DNA of 64,000 bases. Origin: Methylobacterium gossipiicola. Its GTDB lineage: Bacteria > Pseudomonadota > Alphaproteobacteria > Rhizobiales > Beijerinckiaceae. The notes beneath the pieces were generated by a model that saw nothing but the letters and a program-made list of their open reading frames with translations, made no database searches and was not told where the DNA came from. Positions 41,475 through 50,906 of the stretch are shown here, one piece after another (the stretch's first letter is position 1; each line of letters opens with the position of its first letter). The stretch is from positions 177,817-241,816 of the forward strand of contig NZ_FOPM01000006.1 in assembly GCF_900113485.1 (NCBI RefSeq), read 5' to 3'. A program made the position numbers and the translations under genes.

Positions 41475-43100
41475 ATGATCCAGATCGAAGACCTCACCTT
41501 CAGCGCCTGGGGCCGGCGCTTCTTCGACCGGGCGAGCGTCGCCGTGCCGCCGGGCACGAAGGTCGGGCTGGTCGGCCGCAACGGCGTCGGCAAATCGACC
41601 CTGTTCAAGATCATCCTCGGCACGTTCCAGCCCGATGGCGGCGCGATCCTGCTGCCGCGCACCGCCCGCGTCGCCAGCGTCGACCAGGAACATCCGGCCA
41701 CGCCCATCAGCCTCATCGAGACGATCCTCGCCGCCGACACGGAGCGCGAGGCCCTCAACCGCGAACTCGAGACCGCCGAACCCGAGCGCATGGGCGAGAT
41801 CTACGGTCGCCTCATCGAGATCGACGCCGACCGGGCGCCCGCCCGGGCCGGCGAGATCCTGGCCGGTCTCGGCTTCTCCGTCGCCGATCTCGAGCGGCCG
41901 ATGGCGGAGTTCTCCGGCGGCTGGCGCATGCGCGTGGCGCTCGCCGCCGCCCTGTTCGCCGAGCCCGACATGCTGCTCCTCGACGAGCCGACGAACTACC
42001 TCGACCTCGAGGGCGCCCTGTGGCTGGAGGCGCGCCTGAAGCGCTACCCCCATTCGGCCCTTATCATCAGCCACGACCGCGAACTCTTAAACAATTCCGT
42101 CGACGCCATCCTGCACGTGGCCGGCGGAAAGCTCGAACTCTACACCGGCGGCTACGACGATTTCGAGAAGCGCCGGGCCGAGAAGGCCCGCCTCCAGGCT
42201 TCGACCAAACAGAAGCAGGACGCCGAGCGCGCCCACCTCCAGAGCTTCGTCGACCGGTTCAAGGCGTCGGCCTCCAAGGCCGCGCAGGCCCAGTCGCGGA
42301 TGAAGCGCCTCGCCAAGATGGAGCCCGTGGCCACCACCATCGAGGAGCACGTGGCGCCGTTCCACCTGCCGTCGCCCAAGCGCCCCCTCGCTCCGCCTCT
42401 GATGCACCTCACCGACGCCTCCGTGGGCTACGGCGACGACGCCCCCACCTTGCGCGACCTCAACCTCACCCTCGACATCGATGATCGCATCGGTCTCCTC
42501 GGCGTCAACGGGGCGGGCAAATCCACCTTCGCCAAGATGGCGGCGGGGGCGTTGGCGATCCGCGACGGTCGGATGGTGCGGGAGGGGCGGGTCCAGGTCG
42601 GCTGGTTCCACCAGCATCAGATCGAGGCCATGGACCCGAAGGACACGCCGCTCGCCATCATCCGCCGCGAACGGCCCGACGACAGCGAGTCGGCCCGCCG
42701 GGCCAAGCTCGCGAGCTTCGGCCTGCCGTTCGACAAGCAGGAGACGACGGTGGATGCCCTGTCGGGCGGTGAGCGGGCACGCCTGCTCCTCAACCTCGTG
42801 GCGATGCAGGCGCCGCACCTGCTCATCCTCGACGAACCGACGAACCACCTCGACATCGACAGCCGCCGGGCGCTCCTCGATGCCCTCAACGATTACGGCG
42901 GCGCGGTGATCCTCATCACGCACGATCGCTCGCTCATGGAACTGGTGGCCGACCGCCTGTGGCTGGCCGCCGACAACACGGTCAAACCCTTCGCGGGCGA
43001 CATGGACGATTACGCGAAATTCGTCCTCGACCGGACCCGCGCCGGCCAGCGCGCGCCGGGACAGGGCCGGGAAAAGAAGGGCAAGCGCCGGGCGGCGTGA
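41475..43100 (+). CDS. ABC-F subfamily ATPase (ribosome-associated, duplicated ATPase)
   Basis: 541 residues from the ATG at 41475. Two ABC domains in one chain and no membrane segments define the ABC-F type. First Walker A GRNGVGKSTLFK lies about residues 34-45 with signature FSGGWRMRVALA; the second, GVNGAGKSTFAK, lies about 343-354 with signature LSGGERARLLLN. A charged linker (FEKRRAEKARLQASTKQKQD) between them is the P-site tRNA-interaction motif region of this class. Members act on the ribosome to relieve stalling or drug effects. It appears closest in layout to the YheS/Uup-type housekeeping group, but subgroup assignment is tentative. Confidence 0.9.
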   Translation: MIQIEDLTFSAWGRRFFDRASVAVPPGTKVGLVGRNGVGKSTLFKIILGTFQPDGGAILLPRTARVASVDQEHPATPISLIETILAADTEREALNRELETAEPERMGEIYGRLIEIDADRAPARAGEILAGLGFSVADLERPMAEFSGGWRMRVALAAALFAEPDMLLLDEPTNYLDLEGALWLEARLKRYPHSALIISHDRELLNNSVDAILHVAGGKLELYTGGYDDFEKRRAEKARLQASTKQKQDAERAHLQSFVDRFKASASKAAQAQSRMKRLAKMEPVATTIEEHVAPFHLPSPKRPLAPPLMHLTDASVGYGDDAPTLRDLNLTLDIDDRIGLLGVNGAGKSTFAKMAAGALAIRDGRMVREGRVQVGWFHQHQIEAMDPKDTPLAIIRRERPDDSESARRAKLASFGLPFDKQETTVDALSGGERARLLLNLVAMQAPHLLILDEPTNHLDIDSRRALLDALNDYGGAVILITHDRSLMELVADRLWLAADNTVKPFAGDMDDYAKFVLDRTRAGQRAPGQGREKKGKRRAA

Positions 43101-43772
43101 GGGGGAAAGCCTTCCCGCAAGGAGGCGGGCTTGCGCCAGATGACGAATTTTTAATGAAATCCGGCCTCGCCTTTCGACGCCGCCCTGAAACCTGGAGGCA
43201 AGCCCGACGTTAATTCAGTGCAGCAGGCGAAAACCTGCTGAACCAAGCCAACAGACGTCAATCTTTTTGCGAGTAGAGAAGATGACAGACCCCGGCACCT
43301 TTCGCGAAGCCATCCTGGCCCTCACGGGACTCGGAGGAACCGCCTTCGCGGTCGAGCAATACATCAGATTTCGGCCCTGGACCCACACGGACACCAAGGC
43401 CAAGACCGGCACCACCTGAGACCTGACGGTCAAAGGCAGGACTCGACTTGGACCTCCCGCGTAAATTCTCGAAGCGACAGGATGGGCGCTTCTGGTTTAC
43501 GCGAGTGGTCTGAAACCGTCTCCGGTTGATCGACTTGGCCCCGTGCAAGGCAACGGGCTCGCATCGTCTTGAAAGGCGGGGCGATCGTATCTGATCCCGG
43601 TTGTCGTTCCGGGGCGCGATAAGCGAACCTGAGACCCCAGAGCCGCTGATCGTGCAAAGCCTTGCACAACCTGAGTTTGTATCCCTGGGACGACGGGCGT
43701 TTGGGGATCACCAAAAAAGGCTCTCATCCCAACGGCAAAATCGCCCGGTCGGGACAAAACCCGCGCTCGCGA
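43101..43772. other. Intergenic region with no clear gene apart from one doubtful 45-codon ORF
   Basis: 672 bp between the ABC-F and GNAT genes. Two minus-strand ORFs overlap in different frames (43430-43714 and 43497-43757), both with cysteine-, proline- and arginine-rich composition, unlike real genes here. The region has a mixed GC content and may be a decayed gene or insertion remnant. A 45-residue plus-strand ORF at 43282 is listed separately. Confidence 0.4.
43282..43419 (+). CDS. Doubtful 45-residue ORF
   Basis: 45 codons starting MTDPGTFREAILALTGLGG, with a short hydrophobic stretch (AILALTGLGGTAFAV) and a polar tail. The GAGAAG purine stretch directly abuts the ATG, too close for normal use. 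Codon bias is moderately GC-rich. It could be a small membrane-associated peptide or an accidental ORF; evidence is too thin to decide. Confidence 0.25.
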   Translation: MTDPGTFREAILALTGLGGTAFAVEQYIRFRPWTHTDTKAKTGTT

Positions 43773-44432
43773 TCAAGCGAGGCGATCACCCGGAAAGTCC
43801 ACACCCGCGCGATGCGCCAAAGCATCGCCCCATTCGTGCTCCGCCACCACCGTCTCGACGGAGCGGCGCCAAGCGCCGGGCTGGTCGCTGGAACCCGACC
43901 CCAGGGCGCATTGCACCATCACGCTGTCGCTCCAGCGGCCGAACTTGTAGCCGACCGCCGGCAGGAGGCCGACGCGGACGAAGCCGCAGGCCTCGTGCAA
44001 GCGAAGTGAAGCCTCGTTCTTGGCGTCGATGTAGCCGATCATCTGGCGGTAGCCGCCCGCCGCGCAGGCCTCGATGAGGGCCGGCAGCAGGCGCCGGCCG
44101 ATGCCGGCATGCAAGTGCTCGTGGTGAACGTAGATCGAGTGCTTGAGGGTGTAGCGATAGGCCGGCCGTTTGCGGAACGGCACGGCATAGGCGTAGCCCG
44201 CCACCACGCCGTCGCGGTCGGCGACGAGGTGCGGCAGGCGCTTCTTGCGCATGGCTTTCCGGCGCTTCTTGAGGTCGTCCGGATGGAGCGGGTCCTCCTC
44301 GAAATCGCCGACATCGCCGACCCCGCGCCGGATATGGTGGGCATAGATGTCCACCATGGCCGGCACGTCGGCATCCGACGAGGGCCGGATGACGAGGTTG
44401 GGATCGCTCGCCAGCACTGGCCCCACCGGCAT
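43773..44432 (-). CDS. GNAT-family N-acetyltransferase (phosphinothricin acetyltransferase-like)
   Basis: 219 residues; its ATG overlaps the stop of the decarboxylase by one base, so the two are translationally coupled. IRPSSDADVPAMVDIYAHHI opens a GNAT fold. HEHLHAGIGRRLLPALIEAC is the acetyl-CoA pyrophosphate-binding loop (motif A, Q/RxxGxG/A), and SLRLHEACGFVRVGLLPAVGYKFGRW is typical of the phosphinothricin/methionine sulfone acetyltransferase (Pat/MddA-like) group. The protein transfers acetyl from acetyl-CoA to an amine, in this context possibly an amino acid or polyamine formed by the upstream decarboxylase, but that is inference. A 40-residue C-terminal extension beyond the usual end is odd. 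Confidence 0.82.
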   Translation of the reverse strand: MPVGPVLASDPNLVIRPSSDADVPAMVDIYAHHIRRGVGDVGDFEEDPLHPDDLKKRRKAMRKKRLPHLVADRDGVVAGYAYAVPFRKRPAYRYTLKHSIYVHHEHLHAGIGRRLLPALIEACAAGGYRQMIGYIDAKNEASLRLHEACGFVRVGLLPAVGYKFGRWSDSVMVQCALGSGSSDQPGAWRRSVETVVAEHEWGDALAHRAGVDFPGDRLA

Positions 44433-46774
44433 CAACGGTTCTCGCGCATGACGTAGGTGTGGAACCGGATGGTGCCGTCCGGATCGACGTTGCGGAACAC
44501 GCCCTGGATCTCGGCCTCGAAGCCGGGGAACAGGTTCGCCGAACGCTCGAACATCTTGAAGTAGTCCAGCATGGGTTTGGCCCGCTCGTCCAACCGCTCA
44601 CCCGGCAGCACCGTGCCGATGCCCGGCGGGTAGACGAGAAGCAAGGTCGTCGCCACGCGGCCTTCCGCTTCCGCGATGGGCACGTAATCGACGTTGTTGC
44701 GGGTGAGTTGCTGCACCGCTTCCTTGGGGGTCATCACCATCTCGGGCAGGTGCCCCGGCTCGAACTGCTTGCGCTGGAGGGCGCTGGTGCCGTGCTCGCG
44801 GTGGAAGGCGTGGAAATCGGCGCAGAGGTCGCGCAGGCGCACGCCCTTGTAGCGGTTGGGCCGGCGCCGAACGAATTCCGGCATGGCCTCCTCCAGGGGC
44901 ACGTTGTCGTCGTGCAGGCGCTTGAAGGCGACGAGGCCCGAGATCAGCGTGCCGGCCTTGGAGGATTCGACGCCCGGCGTGAGGAGGAAGAGCAGCGAGT
45001 TGAGGTCGTTCTTCTCCGGCACGATGCGGTTTTCGCGCAGGTACTGGGCGACGATGGGCGCGGGCACGCCGTGGGCGGCGTATTCGCCCGTGCGCCGGTC
45101 GAAGCCCGGGGTGAGCACCGTGAGCTTGTTCGGGTCCGTCATGGCGTAGTCGGGCGCCACGTGGGTGAAGCCGTGCCAGGACGCGCCGGGGGTCAGCTCC
45201 CAATGCTTCGGATTGCTCGCGAGGGCGTCCGTCGAGAGGCTCTCCCACGGCACCGGGCCGTCCGGCCCCGGCACGGTGTCGGGCACGAAGGGGTCGAAGA
45301 ACCAGCGGCGGTTGGGATCGCCCTCGTTCTCCTCGAACTCCCGGCGGATGGCCCGGACCTTCTTGCGCCACTCGATGCCGAGGCGAATGGTGTCGTCCCA
45401 CAGGACGACGCCCGAGCGGCCCTTCATCATCTGGGCGCCGACGTCGAGGGAGGCGAACAGGGGGTAGAACGGCGAGGTCGAGGCGTGGACGAGGAAGGTC
45501 TCGTTGAAGCGCCGGTGCTCGATCCGCCGGGTCTGGCCGCGGATGTGGCTGTCCTTGGTGTGGATCTGCGATGCCTGGGAGAAGCTCGCCAACTGCTTGT
45601 GGGTCGATTGCGTGGCGATGATGCCCGGCGAGGTCTCGTCGAGTCCTTTGAGCCCCATGGCGAAGCACCCGGCGAAGAGCGGGTGGAACTTCATGAAGCC
45701 GGCCCAGGCTTCGTCGAACAGGATGTAGTCGCAGAGATGTCCGATCTTATCGAGGATCATCTGGGCGTTGTAGATCGTGCCGTCGTAGGTGCACTGCTCC
45801 ACCACCGCCACGCGGAACGGGCGCTCGCGCTTCCAGGCGTCGGGGTCCTTCACCAGGGGGTTGGTGCGGATCTTTTCGCGGATCGCCGTCTCGTCGAGGG
45901 CCTCGTGGTACATGGGGCCGATGAGGCCGAAGCAGTTGCGGTCGGTCTCGAGGAAGATCGGGATGCCGCCGCCGAGGAACAGGGCGCCGTGATGGGCCGC
46001 CTTGTGGTTGTTGCGGTCGAACAGCACGAGGTCGCCTTCCGCCACGAGGGCCGACAGCACGATCTTGTTCGAGGCCGAGGTGCCATTGAGGACGAAGTAG
46101 GTCTTCTCGGCGCCGAAGATGACGGCGGCTTCCTTCTGGGCCTTCAGGGCCGGGCCTTCGTGGACCAGGAGGTCGCCGAGATCGAGCACGGAGTTGTCGA
46201 GGTCGTCGCGAAACACCGCCTCGCCGAGGTGCTCGACGAAGATGCGGCCGATGGGCGAGCGGTTGTAGAAGATGCCGCCGTTATGGCCGGGGCAGGTCCA
46301 GAGCTGGTTGCCCTGCTCGGCGTAGTCGACCAGGGCGCCGAAGAACGGCGTCTTCAGGGTCTCGGCGTATTGCTTCACCCGGCTGACGAGGCCACGGGCG
46401 ATGTAGTCCGGGGTTTCTTCGGCGAGGAAGATGTAGCCGTCGATGAAGTCGAGCACCTCGACGGGGATGTCCTCCAGGCGCTTGCGGCGGACCATGATCA
46501 CGATGGGCATTTCCAGCCCGCGCTTGCGCATGAGGTTGATGAGGGCCGCCGCCTTGCCGTCCAGCCCGCGCTTGCCCCAATCCACCACCATGCAGCCGAT
46601 GGCCGAGTCGGTCTGGACCGCGATGGCCGCGTCCTCGACGCGCCGCGCCCGCACCACCTCGAAGCCGAGTTTCTCGACCGAGCCGATGATCTGCTGCACC
46701 CGCACGCCCTCGAGGTCGTCCGGATCGAAGTTCGGCGCGCACATCAGCACGGTGAAGCGGCGGAAGAAGTCCAT
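44432..46774 (-). CDS. Orn/Lys/Arg decarboxylase, large fold-type I PLP enzyme
   Basis: 780 residues. The N-terminal wing domain (residues 1-130), with VQQIIGSVEKLGFEVVRARRVEDA and a receiver-like fold, is followed by the PLP domain. LDNSVLDLGDLLVHEGPALKAQ and FVLNGTSASNKIVLSALV lead to the active site, where IIATQSTHKQLASFSQASQIH carries the PLP lysine. DEAWAGF is the pyridine-N aspartate region. The length and domain order match the inducible ornithine, lysine and biodegradative arginine decarboxylases. The preferred amino acid cannot be fixed by sequence alone; ornithine is the commonest for proteins of this length in alphaproteobacteria. Product putrescine (or cadaverine, agmatine) would feed polyamine synthesis or acid resistance. 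A GNAT enzyme is coupled downstream. Confidence 0.9.
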   Translation of the reverse strand: MDFFRRFTVLMCAPNFDPDDLEGVRVQQIIGSVEKLGFEVVRARRVEDAAIAVQTDSAIGCMVVDWGKRGLDGKAAALINLMRKRGLEMPIVIMVRRKRLEDIPVEVLDFIDGYIFLAEETPDYIARGLVSRVKQYAETLKTPFFGALVDYAEQGNQLWTCPGHNGGIFYNRSPIGRIFVEHLGEAVFRDDLDNSVLDLGDLLVHEGPALKAQKEAAVIFGAEKTYFVLNGTSASNKIVLSALVAEGDLVLFDRNNHKAAHHGALFLGGGIPIFLETDRNCFGLIGPMYHEALDETAIREKIRTNPLVKDPDAWKRERPFRVAVVEQCTYDGTIYNAQMILDKIGHLCDYILFDEAWAGFMKFHPLFAGCFAMGLKGLDETSPGIIATQSTHKQLASFSQASQIHTKDSHIRGQTRRIEHRRFNETFLVHASTSPFYPLFASLDVGAQMMKGRSGVVLWDDTIRLGIEWRKKVRAIRREFEENEGDPNRRWFFDPFVPDTVPGPDGPVPWESLSTDALASNPKHWELTPGASWHGFTHVAPDYAMTDPNKLTVLTPGFDRRTGEYAAHGVPAPIVAQYLRENRIVPEKNDLNSLLFLLTPGVESSKAGTLISGLVAFKRLHDDNVPLEEAMPEFVRRRPNRYKGVRLRDLCADFHAFHREHGTSALQRKQFEPGHLPEMVMTPKEAVQQLTRNNVDYVPIAEAEGRVATTLLLVYPPGIGTVLPGERLDERAKPMLDYFKMFERSANLFPGFEAEIQGVFRNVDPDGTIRFHTYVMRENR

Positions 46775-47048
46775 GCGGGAAACGGCTCCAAAGGCGGTGG
46801 CGCGCACCGTTCGCGACGGGGCGTGACGTTTGAATGACGGATTGGCGCGGATTGCGGTGTTTTGAGGCCATCCGGCCCGCGAGTCCGAGGTCCGCTTACG
46901 ACCGGACAGTGCGTTTGACGAGCCCACACCGGCGGATCGCGTCGGCGCGGGCGACCACGGGCGCGGTCCTGGCCCGAGCCGTAGCCGAACTGTCACACGG
47001 GCCTGCTTTAAGCCCGGCATCGGGCAAGCGAACGACGGCGGGGCGGCG

Positions 47049-47972
47049 ATGGATCACGGACAGCGGGCGGGCACCTTCGACATCGAGGCGATCCGGCGCG
47101 AGATCACCGACGATTTCGACGAGGAACTCGAGATGGAGATGGAGGAGGAGCGCCTGGAGCGCCTCGCCGACGTCATCGGCGACGCGCCGCGCCCGCCGGG
47201 CATGGACCGCCGGCGCTACTTCCGCGAGCTGTTCCGGCTCCAGCACGAACTCGTGCGGTTGCAGGATTGGGTGCAGGCCCAGAAGCTGCGCGTGGTGGTG
47301 ATCTTCGAGGGTCGCGATTCCGCCGGCAAGGGCGGGGCGATCAAGCGCATCACCCAGCGCCTCAACCCCCGCGTCTGCCGTGTCGCGGCTTTACCGGCCC
47401 CGAACGAGCGCGAGCGCACGCAATGGTATTTCCAGCGTTACGTCGCGCATCTCCCCGCCGGGGGAGAGATCGTGCTGTTCGACCGCTCCTGGTACAACCG
47501 CGCCGGCGTCGAGCGGGTGATGGGGTTCTGCACCCCCGACGAGGTGGAGGAGTTCTTCCGCTCCGTGCCGGAATTCGAGCGGATGCTCGTGCGCTCCGGG
47601 ATCATCGTGCTGAAATACTGGTTCTCGATCACCGACGAGGAGCAGGCCGCGCGCTTCGCCATGCGGATCCACGATCCGCTCAAGCAGTGGAAGCTCTCGC
47701 CCATGGATGTGCAGTCCCGCCGCCTGTGGGAGGATTACACCAAGGCGAAGGAGATCATGCTCGCCCGCACCCACATCCCCGAGGCGCCCTGGTGGGTGGT
47801 GGAGGCCGTGGACAAGAAGAAGGCCCGCCTCAACTGCATCAGCCACCTGCTGTCGCAGATCCCCTACGGCAGCGTGGAGCACCCGCCCGTCCATCTGCCC
47901 GAGCGCGAGCGCCACGACGACTACGCCCGCCAGCCGGTGCCGCCGGAGATGTTCGTGCCGGCCGTGTTCTGA
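47049..47972 (+). CDS. ppk2: Polyphosphate kinase 2
   Basis: 307 residues, typical of one-domain PPK2. VVIFEGRDSAGKGGAIKRITQ (about residues 83-102) contains the Walker A, and IVLFDRSWYNRAGVERVMGF contains the Walker B Asp and the lid arginines. The C-terminal RLNCISHLLSQIPY motif is conserved in the family. PPK2 transfers phosphate between polyphosphate and nucleotides, generally making GTP or ATP from NDP and polyP. The highly acidic N-terminus (FDEELEMEMEEERLERL) is longer than in minimal members. The ATG is preceded by GGGGCGGCG without a strong Shine-Dalgarno. The enoyl-CoA hydratase follows 68 nt later. Confidence 0.93.
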   Translation: MDHGQRAGTFDIEAIRREITDDFDEELEMEMEEERLERLADVIGDAPRPPGMDRRRYFRELFRLQHELVRLQDWVQAQKLRVVVIFEGRDSAGKGGAIKRITQRLNPRVCRVAALPAPNERERTQWYFQRYVAHLPAGGEIVLFDRSWYNRAGVERVMGFCTPDEVEEFFRSVPEFERMLVRSGIIVLKYWFSITDEEQAARFAMRIHDPLKQWKLSPMDVQSRRLWEDYTKAKEIMLARTHIPEAPWWVVEAVDKKKARLNCISHLLSQIPYGSVEHPPVHLPERERHDDYARQPVPPEMFVPAVF

Positions 47973-48040
47973 GCGGGTTGATCCGGGCGGGCCGGATGGG
48001 CAGACCGGGGGACCGAAGCCCGCGCCAGCCCGGATCCGCC

Positions 48041-48853
48041 ATGCCCTCCCCCGCTCTGACCGCCACGGACGAACTCCTGTTCTCGCAGGACGAGGCCGGC
48101 ATCGCCCGCATCGTCCTCAACCGGCCCCAGGCCCGCAACGCCCTCACCTTCGGGATGTATCAGGGGCTCATCGACCTCTGTGGGCGGATCGAGGCCGATC
48201 CGTCCGTGCGGGTGCTGGTGATCACGGGCGCGGGCGACAAGGCGTTCGCGGCGGGCACCGACATCGCGCAGTTCCGCACCTTCGAGACGGCGCAGGACGC
48301 CCTCGATTACGAGCGGTTCATGGACCGGGTGATGGGCGCCCTGGAGCGCCTGCGCGTGCCCGTCATCGCCGCCATCGCGGGGGCCTGCACCGGCGGGGGC
48401 GCCGCCATCGCGGCGTCCTGCGACCTCCGGATCGCCACGCGGGACGCGCGCTTCGGCTTCCCCATCGCCCGGACGCTCGGCAACTGCCTGTCGCTCGCCA
48501 ACCTGAAGCGGCTCTCCGGCCTCGTTGGCCCGGCGCGGGTGAAGGACATGATCTTCACCGCCCGCCTCGTCGGCGCCGAGGAGGCGCTGGCCATCGGCCT
48601 CGTGGGCGAGGTGGTGAGCGACGCCGAGGCCGTGGCGGCCCGCGCCACCGCACTCGCCACCCTGGTCGCCGGCCACGCCCCCCTGACCCTGCGGGCCACC
48701 AAGGAGGGCCTGCGCCGCCTTCAGGAGATCGATGACGCGCAAGGCGAACGCCCCGGCGACGACCTCATCCGCCTCTGCTACACGAGCGCCGATTTCCGGG
48801 AGGGGATGGAGGCGTTCCTGGGCAAGCGGGCACCGGATTGGACGGGGCGGTAA
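48041..48853 (+). CDS. Enoyl-CoA hydratase/isomerase family protein
   Basis: 270 residues from the ATG at 48041. IARIVLNRPQARNALTFGM is the crotonase start, GDKAFAAGTDIAQF holds the first oxyanion-hole Gly/Ala, and IAGACTGGGAAIAASCDLRIA the second. The position of the usual second catalytic Glu (Glu164 of rat hydratase) falls in GFPIARTLGNCLS and is not a Glu, as in several isomerase or hydrolase subfamilies. Substrate is therefore uncertain: an acyl-CoA hydratase, isomerase or related activity. The gene is on the same strand as ppk2 but functionally unrelated. A strong bidirectional terminator follows. Confidence 0.85.
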   Translation: MPSPALTATDELLFSQDEAGIARIVLNRPQARNALTFGMYQGLIDLCGRIEADPSVRVLVITGAGDKAFAAGTDIAQFRTFETAQDALDYERFMDRVMGALERLRVPVIAAIAGACTGGGAAIAASCDLRIATRDARFGFPIARTLGNCLSLANLKRLSGLVGPARVKDMIFTARLVGAEEALAIGLVGEVVSDAEAVAARATALATLVAGHAPLTLRATKEGLRRLQEIDDAQGERPGDDLIRLCYTSADFREGMEAFLGKRAPDWTGR

Positions 48854-48863
48854 ATCCGCCAAA

Positions 48864-48888
48864 CGGCCCGGACCAGAGGTCCGGGCCG
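48864..48888. terminator. Bidirectional terminator between the hydratase and dctM genes
   Basis: A perfect 11-bp stem CGGCCCGGACC / GGTCCGGGCCG around a 3-nt loop, 11 nt from the hydratase stop and 24 nt from the dctM stop. It can serve both converging genes. Confidence 0.7.
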
Positions 48889-48912
48889 CGCGTCGCTCGG
48901 TGATGTCCAACC

Positions 48913-50265
48913 CTACCGCGTCGAGGGCAGCAGCCAATTCGGCAGCCACAGGGCGATGCCGGGGACGAGGCAGAGGATGAGGATCGCGACCCCCATCAGC
49001 AGCACGAAGGGCAAGGTGCCCCAGATGATGTCCTTGAGGGGAATGTCGGGCGCGATGTTCTTGATGACGAAGATGTTGAGGCCCACCGGCGGGTGGATCA
49101 GCCCCATCTCCATGGTGATGGTCATCACCACGCCGAACCATACGAGGTCGAACCCGGCGGCCTTCAAGGGCGGCAGGATGATCGGCGCCGTCATGAGGAT
49201 GATCGAGACCGGCGGCAGGAAGAAGCCCAGCAGGATCACGAGGCCGAGGATCGTCGCCAGCAGTACCCAGGGCGAGAGCTGCATCGCCACGATGGCCGAC
49301 GCCGCCGCCTGCGAGATGTGGAGGTAGCTCATCACGTAGGCGTAGAGGAGCGACATGCCGATGATGAGCATCAGCATGGTGGATTCCCGCAGGGTGGCGG
49401 CGAGGATCGGGTTGACGTCGCGCGGGCGCCAGACGCCGTAGATGACGGCGATGAGGCCGAGCGCCAGGAGGCCGCCGAGGCCCGCCGTCTCGGACGGTGT
49501 CGAGTAGCCGCCGTAGAGCGCCACCATCACGCCCGTGAGCAGCACCACGAAGGGCAGCACCCGGGGCAGCGTCGAGAAGCGCTCGCGCATACTGTAGACA
49601 TCTTCCGCCAGGATCGGCGAATGGGTGCCGGTGCGCTCGAACGCCGTCTTGGCGGCGGCGTATTCGGCGCGGAAGCGGTAGACCGACCAGGCGGCGAACA
49701 GGCCGACGAGCAGCAGGCCCGGCCCGATACCGGCGAGGAACAGCCGCCCGAGGGACTGTTCGGCCGCGACCGCGTACAGGATCATGGTGATGGAGGGCGG
49801 CAGCAGGATGCCCAGCGTCCCCCCGGCCGCGATGATGCCGGCGGCGAAGCCCGGCGAGTAGCCGCGCTTGCGCATCTCCGGGATGCCCGCCGAACCGATG
49901 GCCGAGCAGGTGGCGGGCGAGGACCCCGCCATGGCGGCGAACAGGGCGCAGGCGAACACGTTGGCGATGCCGAGGCCCCCGGGGATGCGGTGCATCCAGG
50001 CATGCATGGCCGAGTAGAGGTCCTGGCCCGCCCGGGACCGGCCGATGGCCGCGCCCTTGAGGATGAACAGCGGGATCGACAGGAGGGTGATGGAGGCCAT
50101 CTCCTCGTAGACGTTCTGCGCCACCGTATCGAGGGAGGCGGCAGGCATGAAAAAGTACATGAACGCGAGGGCGACGAAGCCCAGCGCGAACGCGATGGGG
50201 ATGCCGGCGAGCATCGCGCTGAGCGTCGCGCCCGCATACAGGAAGCCGATGGCCGCGACGCTCAT
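48913..50265 (-). CDS. dctM: TRAP transporter large permease subunit DctM
   Basis: 450 residues; the ATG overlaps the DctQ stop by 4 nt. Twelve or so hydrophobic helices include the family signatures GSSPATCSAIGSAGIPEM and the second half GLIHPPVGLNIFVIKNI. The length and topology match DctM/SiaM large permeases. Together with DctQ and DctP it imports a carboxylate or related anion using the sodium or proton gradient. In the gene order P-Q-M transcribed leftward, M is last. Substrate cannot be inferred from the permease. A bidirectional terminator lies just beyond the stop. Confidence 0.93.
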   Translation of the reverse strand: MSVAAIGFLYAGATLSAMLAGIPIAFALGFVALAFMYFFMPAASLDTVAQNVYEEMASITLLSIPLFILKGAAIGRSRAGQDLYSAMHAWMHRIPGGLGIANVFACALFAAMAGSSPATCSAIGSAGIPEMRKRGYSPGFAAGIIAAGGTLGILLPPSITMILYAVAAEQSLGRLFLAGIGPGLLLVGLFAAWSVYRFRAEYAAAKTAFERTGTHSPILAEDVYSMRERFSTLPRVLPFVVLLTGVMVALYGGYSTPSETAGLGGLLALGLIAVIYGVWRPRDVNPILAATLRESTMLMLIIGMSLLYAYVMSYLHISQAAASAIVAMQLSPWVLLATILGLVILLGFFLPPVSIILMTAPIILPPLKAAGFDLVWFGVVMTITMEMGLIHPPVGLNIFVIKNIAPDIPLKDIIWGTLPFVLLMGVAILILCLVPGIALWLPNWLLPSTR

Positions 50266-50906
50266 GGGTGGGGGCTCGTCTCGAGGGATTTCGCATTGAG
50301 ATCGGCGCCGAGCCCGACCTTCGGGTTCGCCCAACCGGCAGCGCGCGGGCCGAAGCGCAGGGCCTCGGCGATCTGCAGGAGGAACTGCAGGGCGAGGAAG
50401 CTCATGCCCGCCGCCATGAGGGCGTAGGGAATCCACAGGGGCGGTCCCCAGGTCGATTGCGACACCTGCCCGTCGACCCACGCCTCGTGGAACAGGCTCC
50501 AGCTCTTCCAGGCGAAGAAGGTGACGAACACGATGGAGACGAGGTCGGCGAGCAGCAGGCGGATCCGGTTCACCCGGGGCGGCAGCAGGCCGCTGAGCGC
50601 CTCGATGGCGACGTGGCCGCGCTTGGCCTGGACGGCGGCCGCCGAGAAGAAGGTGGCGCCGACGATGAGGAACACCGCCATCTCGTCCTGCCAGTCGGTC
50701 GGCTCCTTCAGCCAGTAGCGCACGAACACGCTGTAGCTCAGCACGAGGCAGGCCCCCACGAGGGCGAGGCCGCCGAGGAGCATCACCACGCCGTTGACGG
50801 CCTTCATCGCCCGGTCGATGGCCCCGAGCAATCCGGGAACCCGGGGCTCGGGGGCCGCCGGCCCCGCTTGGGAAGCGGCCGAGGCCGCGTCGAAGGCGTG
50901 GCTCAC
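50262..50906 (-). CDS. dctQ: TRAP transporter small permease subunit DctQ
   Basis: 214 residues from a GTG at 50906 that overlaps the DctP stop by 4 nt. Four transmembrane helices, with the first near residue 40 (VVMLLGGLALVGACLVLSYSVFVRY) and the conserved WQDEMAVFLIVGATFFSAA as family signature. It pairs with DctM in the inner membrane. The N-terminal 30 residues are alanine/proline-rich and likely cytoplasmic. All three TRAP genes have 4-nt overlaps, which points to one tightly coupled transcript. Confidence 0.9.
   Translation of the reverse strand: MSHAFDAASAASQAGPAAPEPRVPGLLGAIDRAMKAVNGVVMLLGGLALVGACLVLSYSVFVRYWLKEPTDWQDEMAVFLIVGATFFSAAAVQAKRGHVAIEALSGLLPPRVNRIRLLLADLVSIVFVTFFAWKSWSLFHEAWVDGQVSQSTWGPPLWIPYALMAAGMSFLALQFLLQIAEALRFGPRAAGWANPKVGLGADLNAKSLETSPHP

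Noticed and set aside
43430..43757. Two overlapping minus-strand ORFs
   Set aside because: They compete for the same DNA in different frames, lack ribosome-binding sites and have atypical composition.
44459..46837. A 792-codon plus-strand ORF antisense to the decarboxylase
   Set aside because: It is a mirror of the highly conserved decarboxylase and has no plausible domain.
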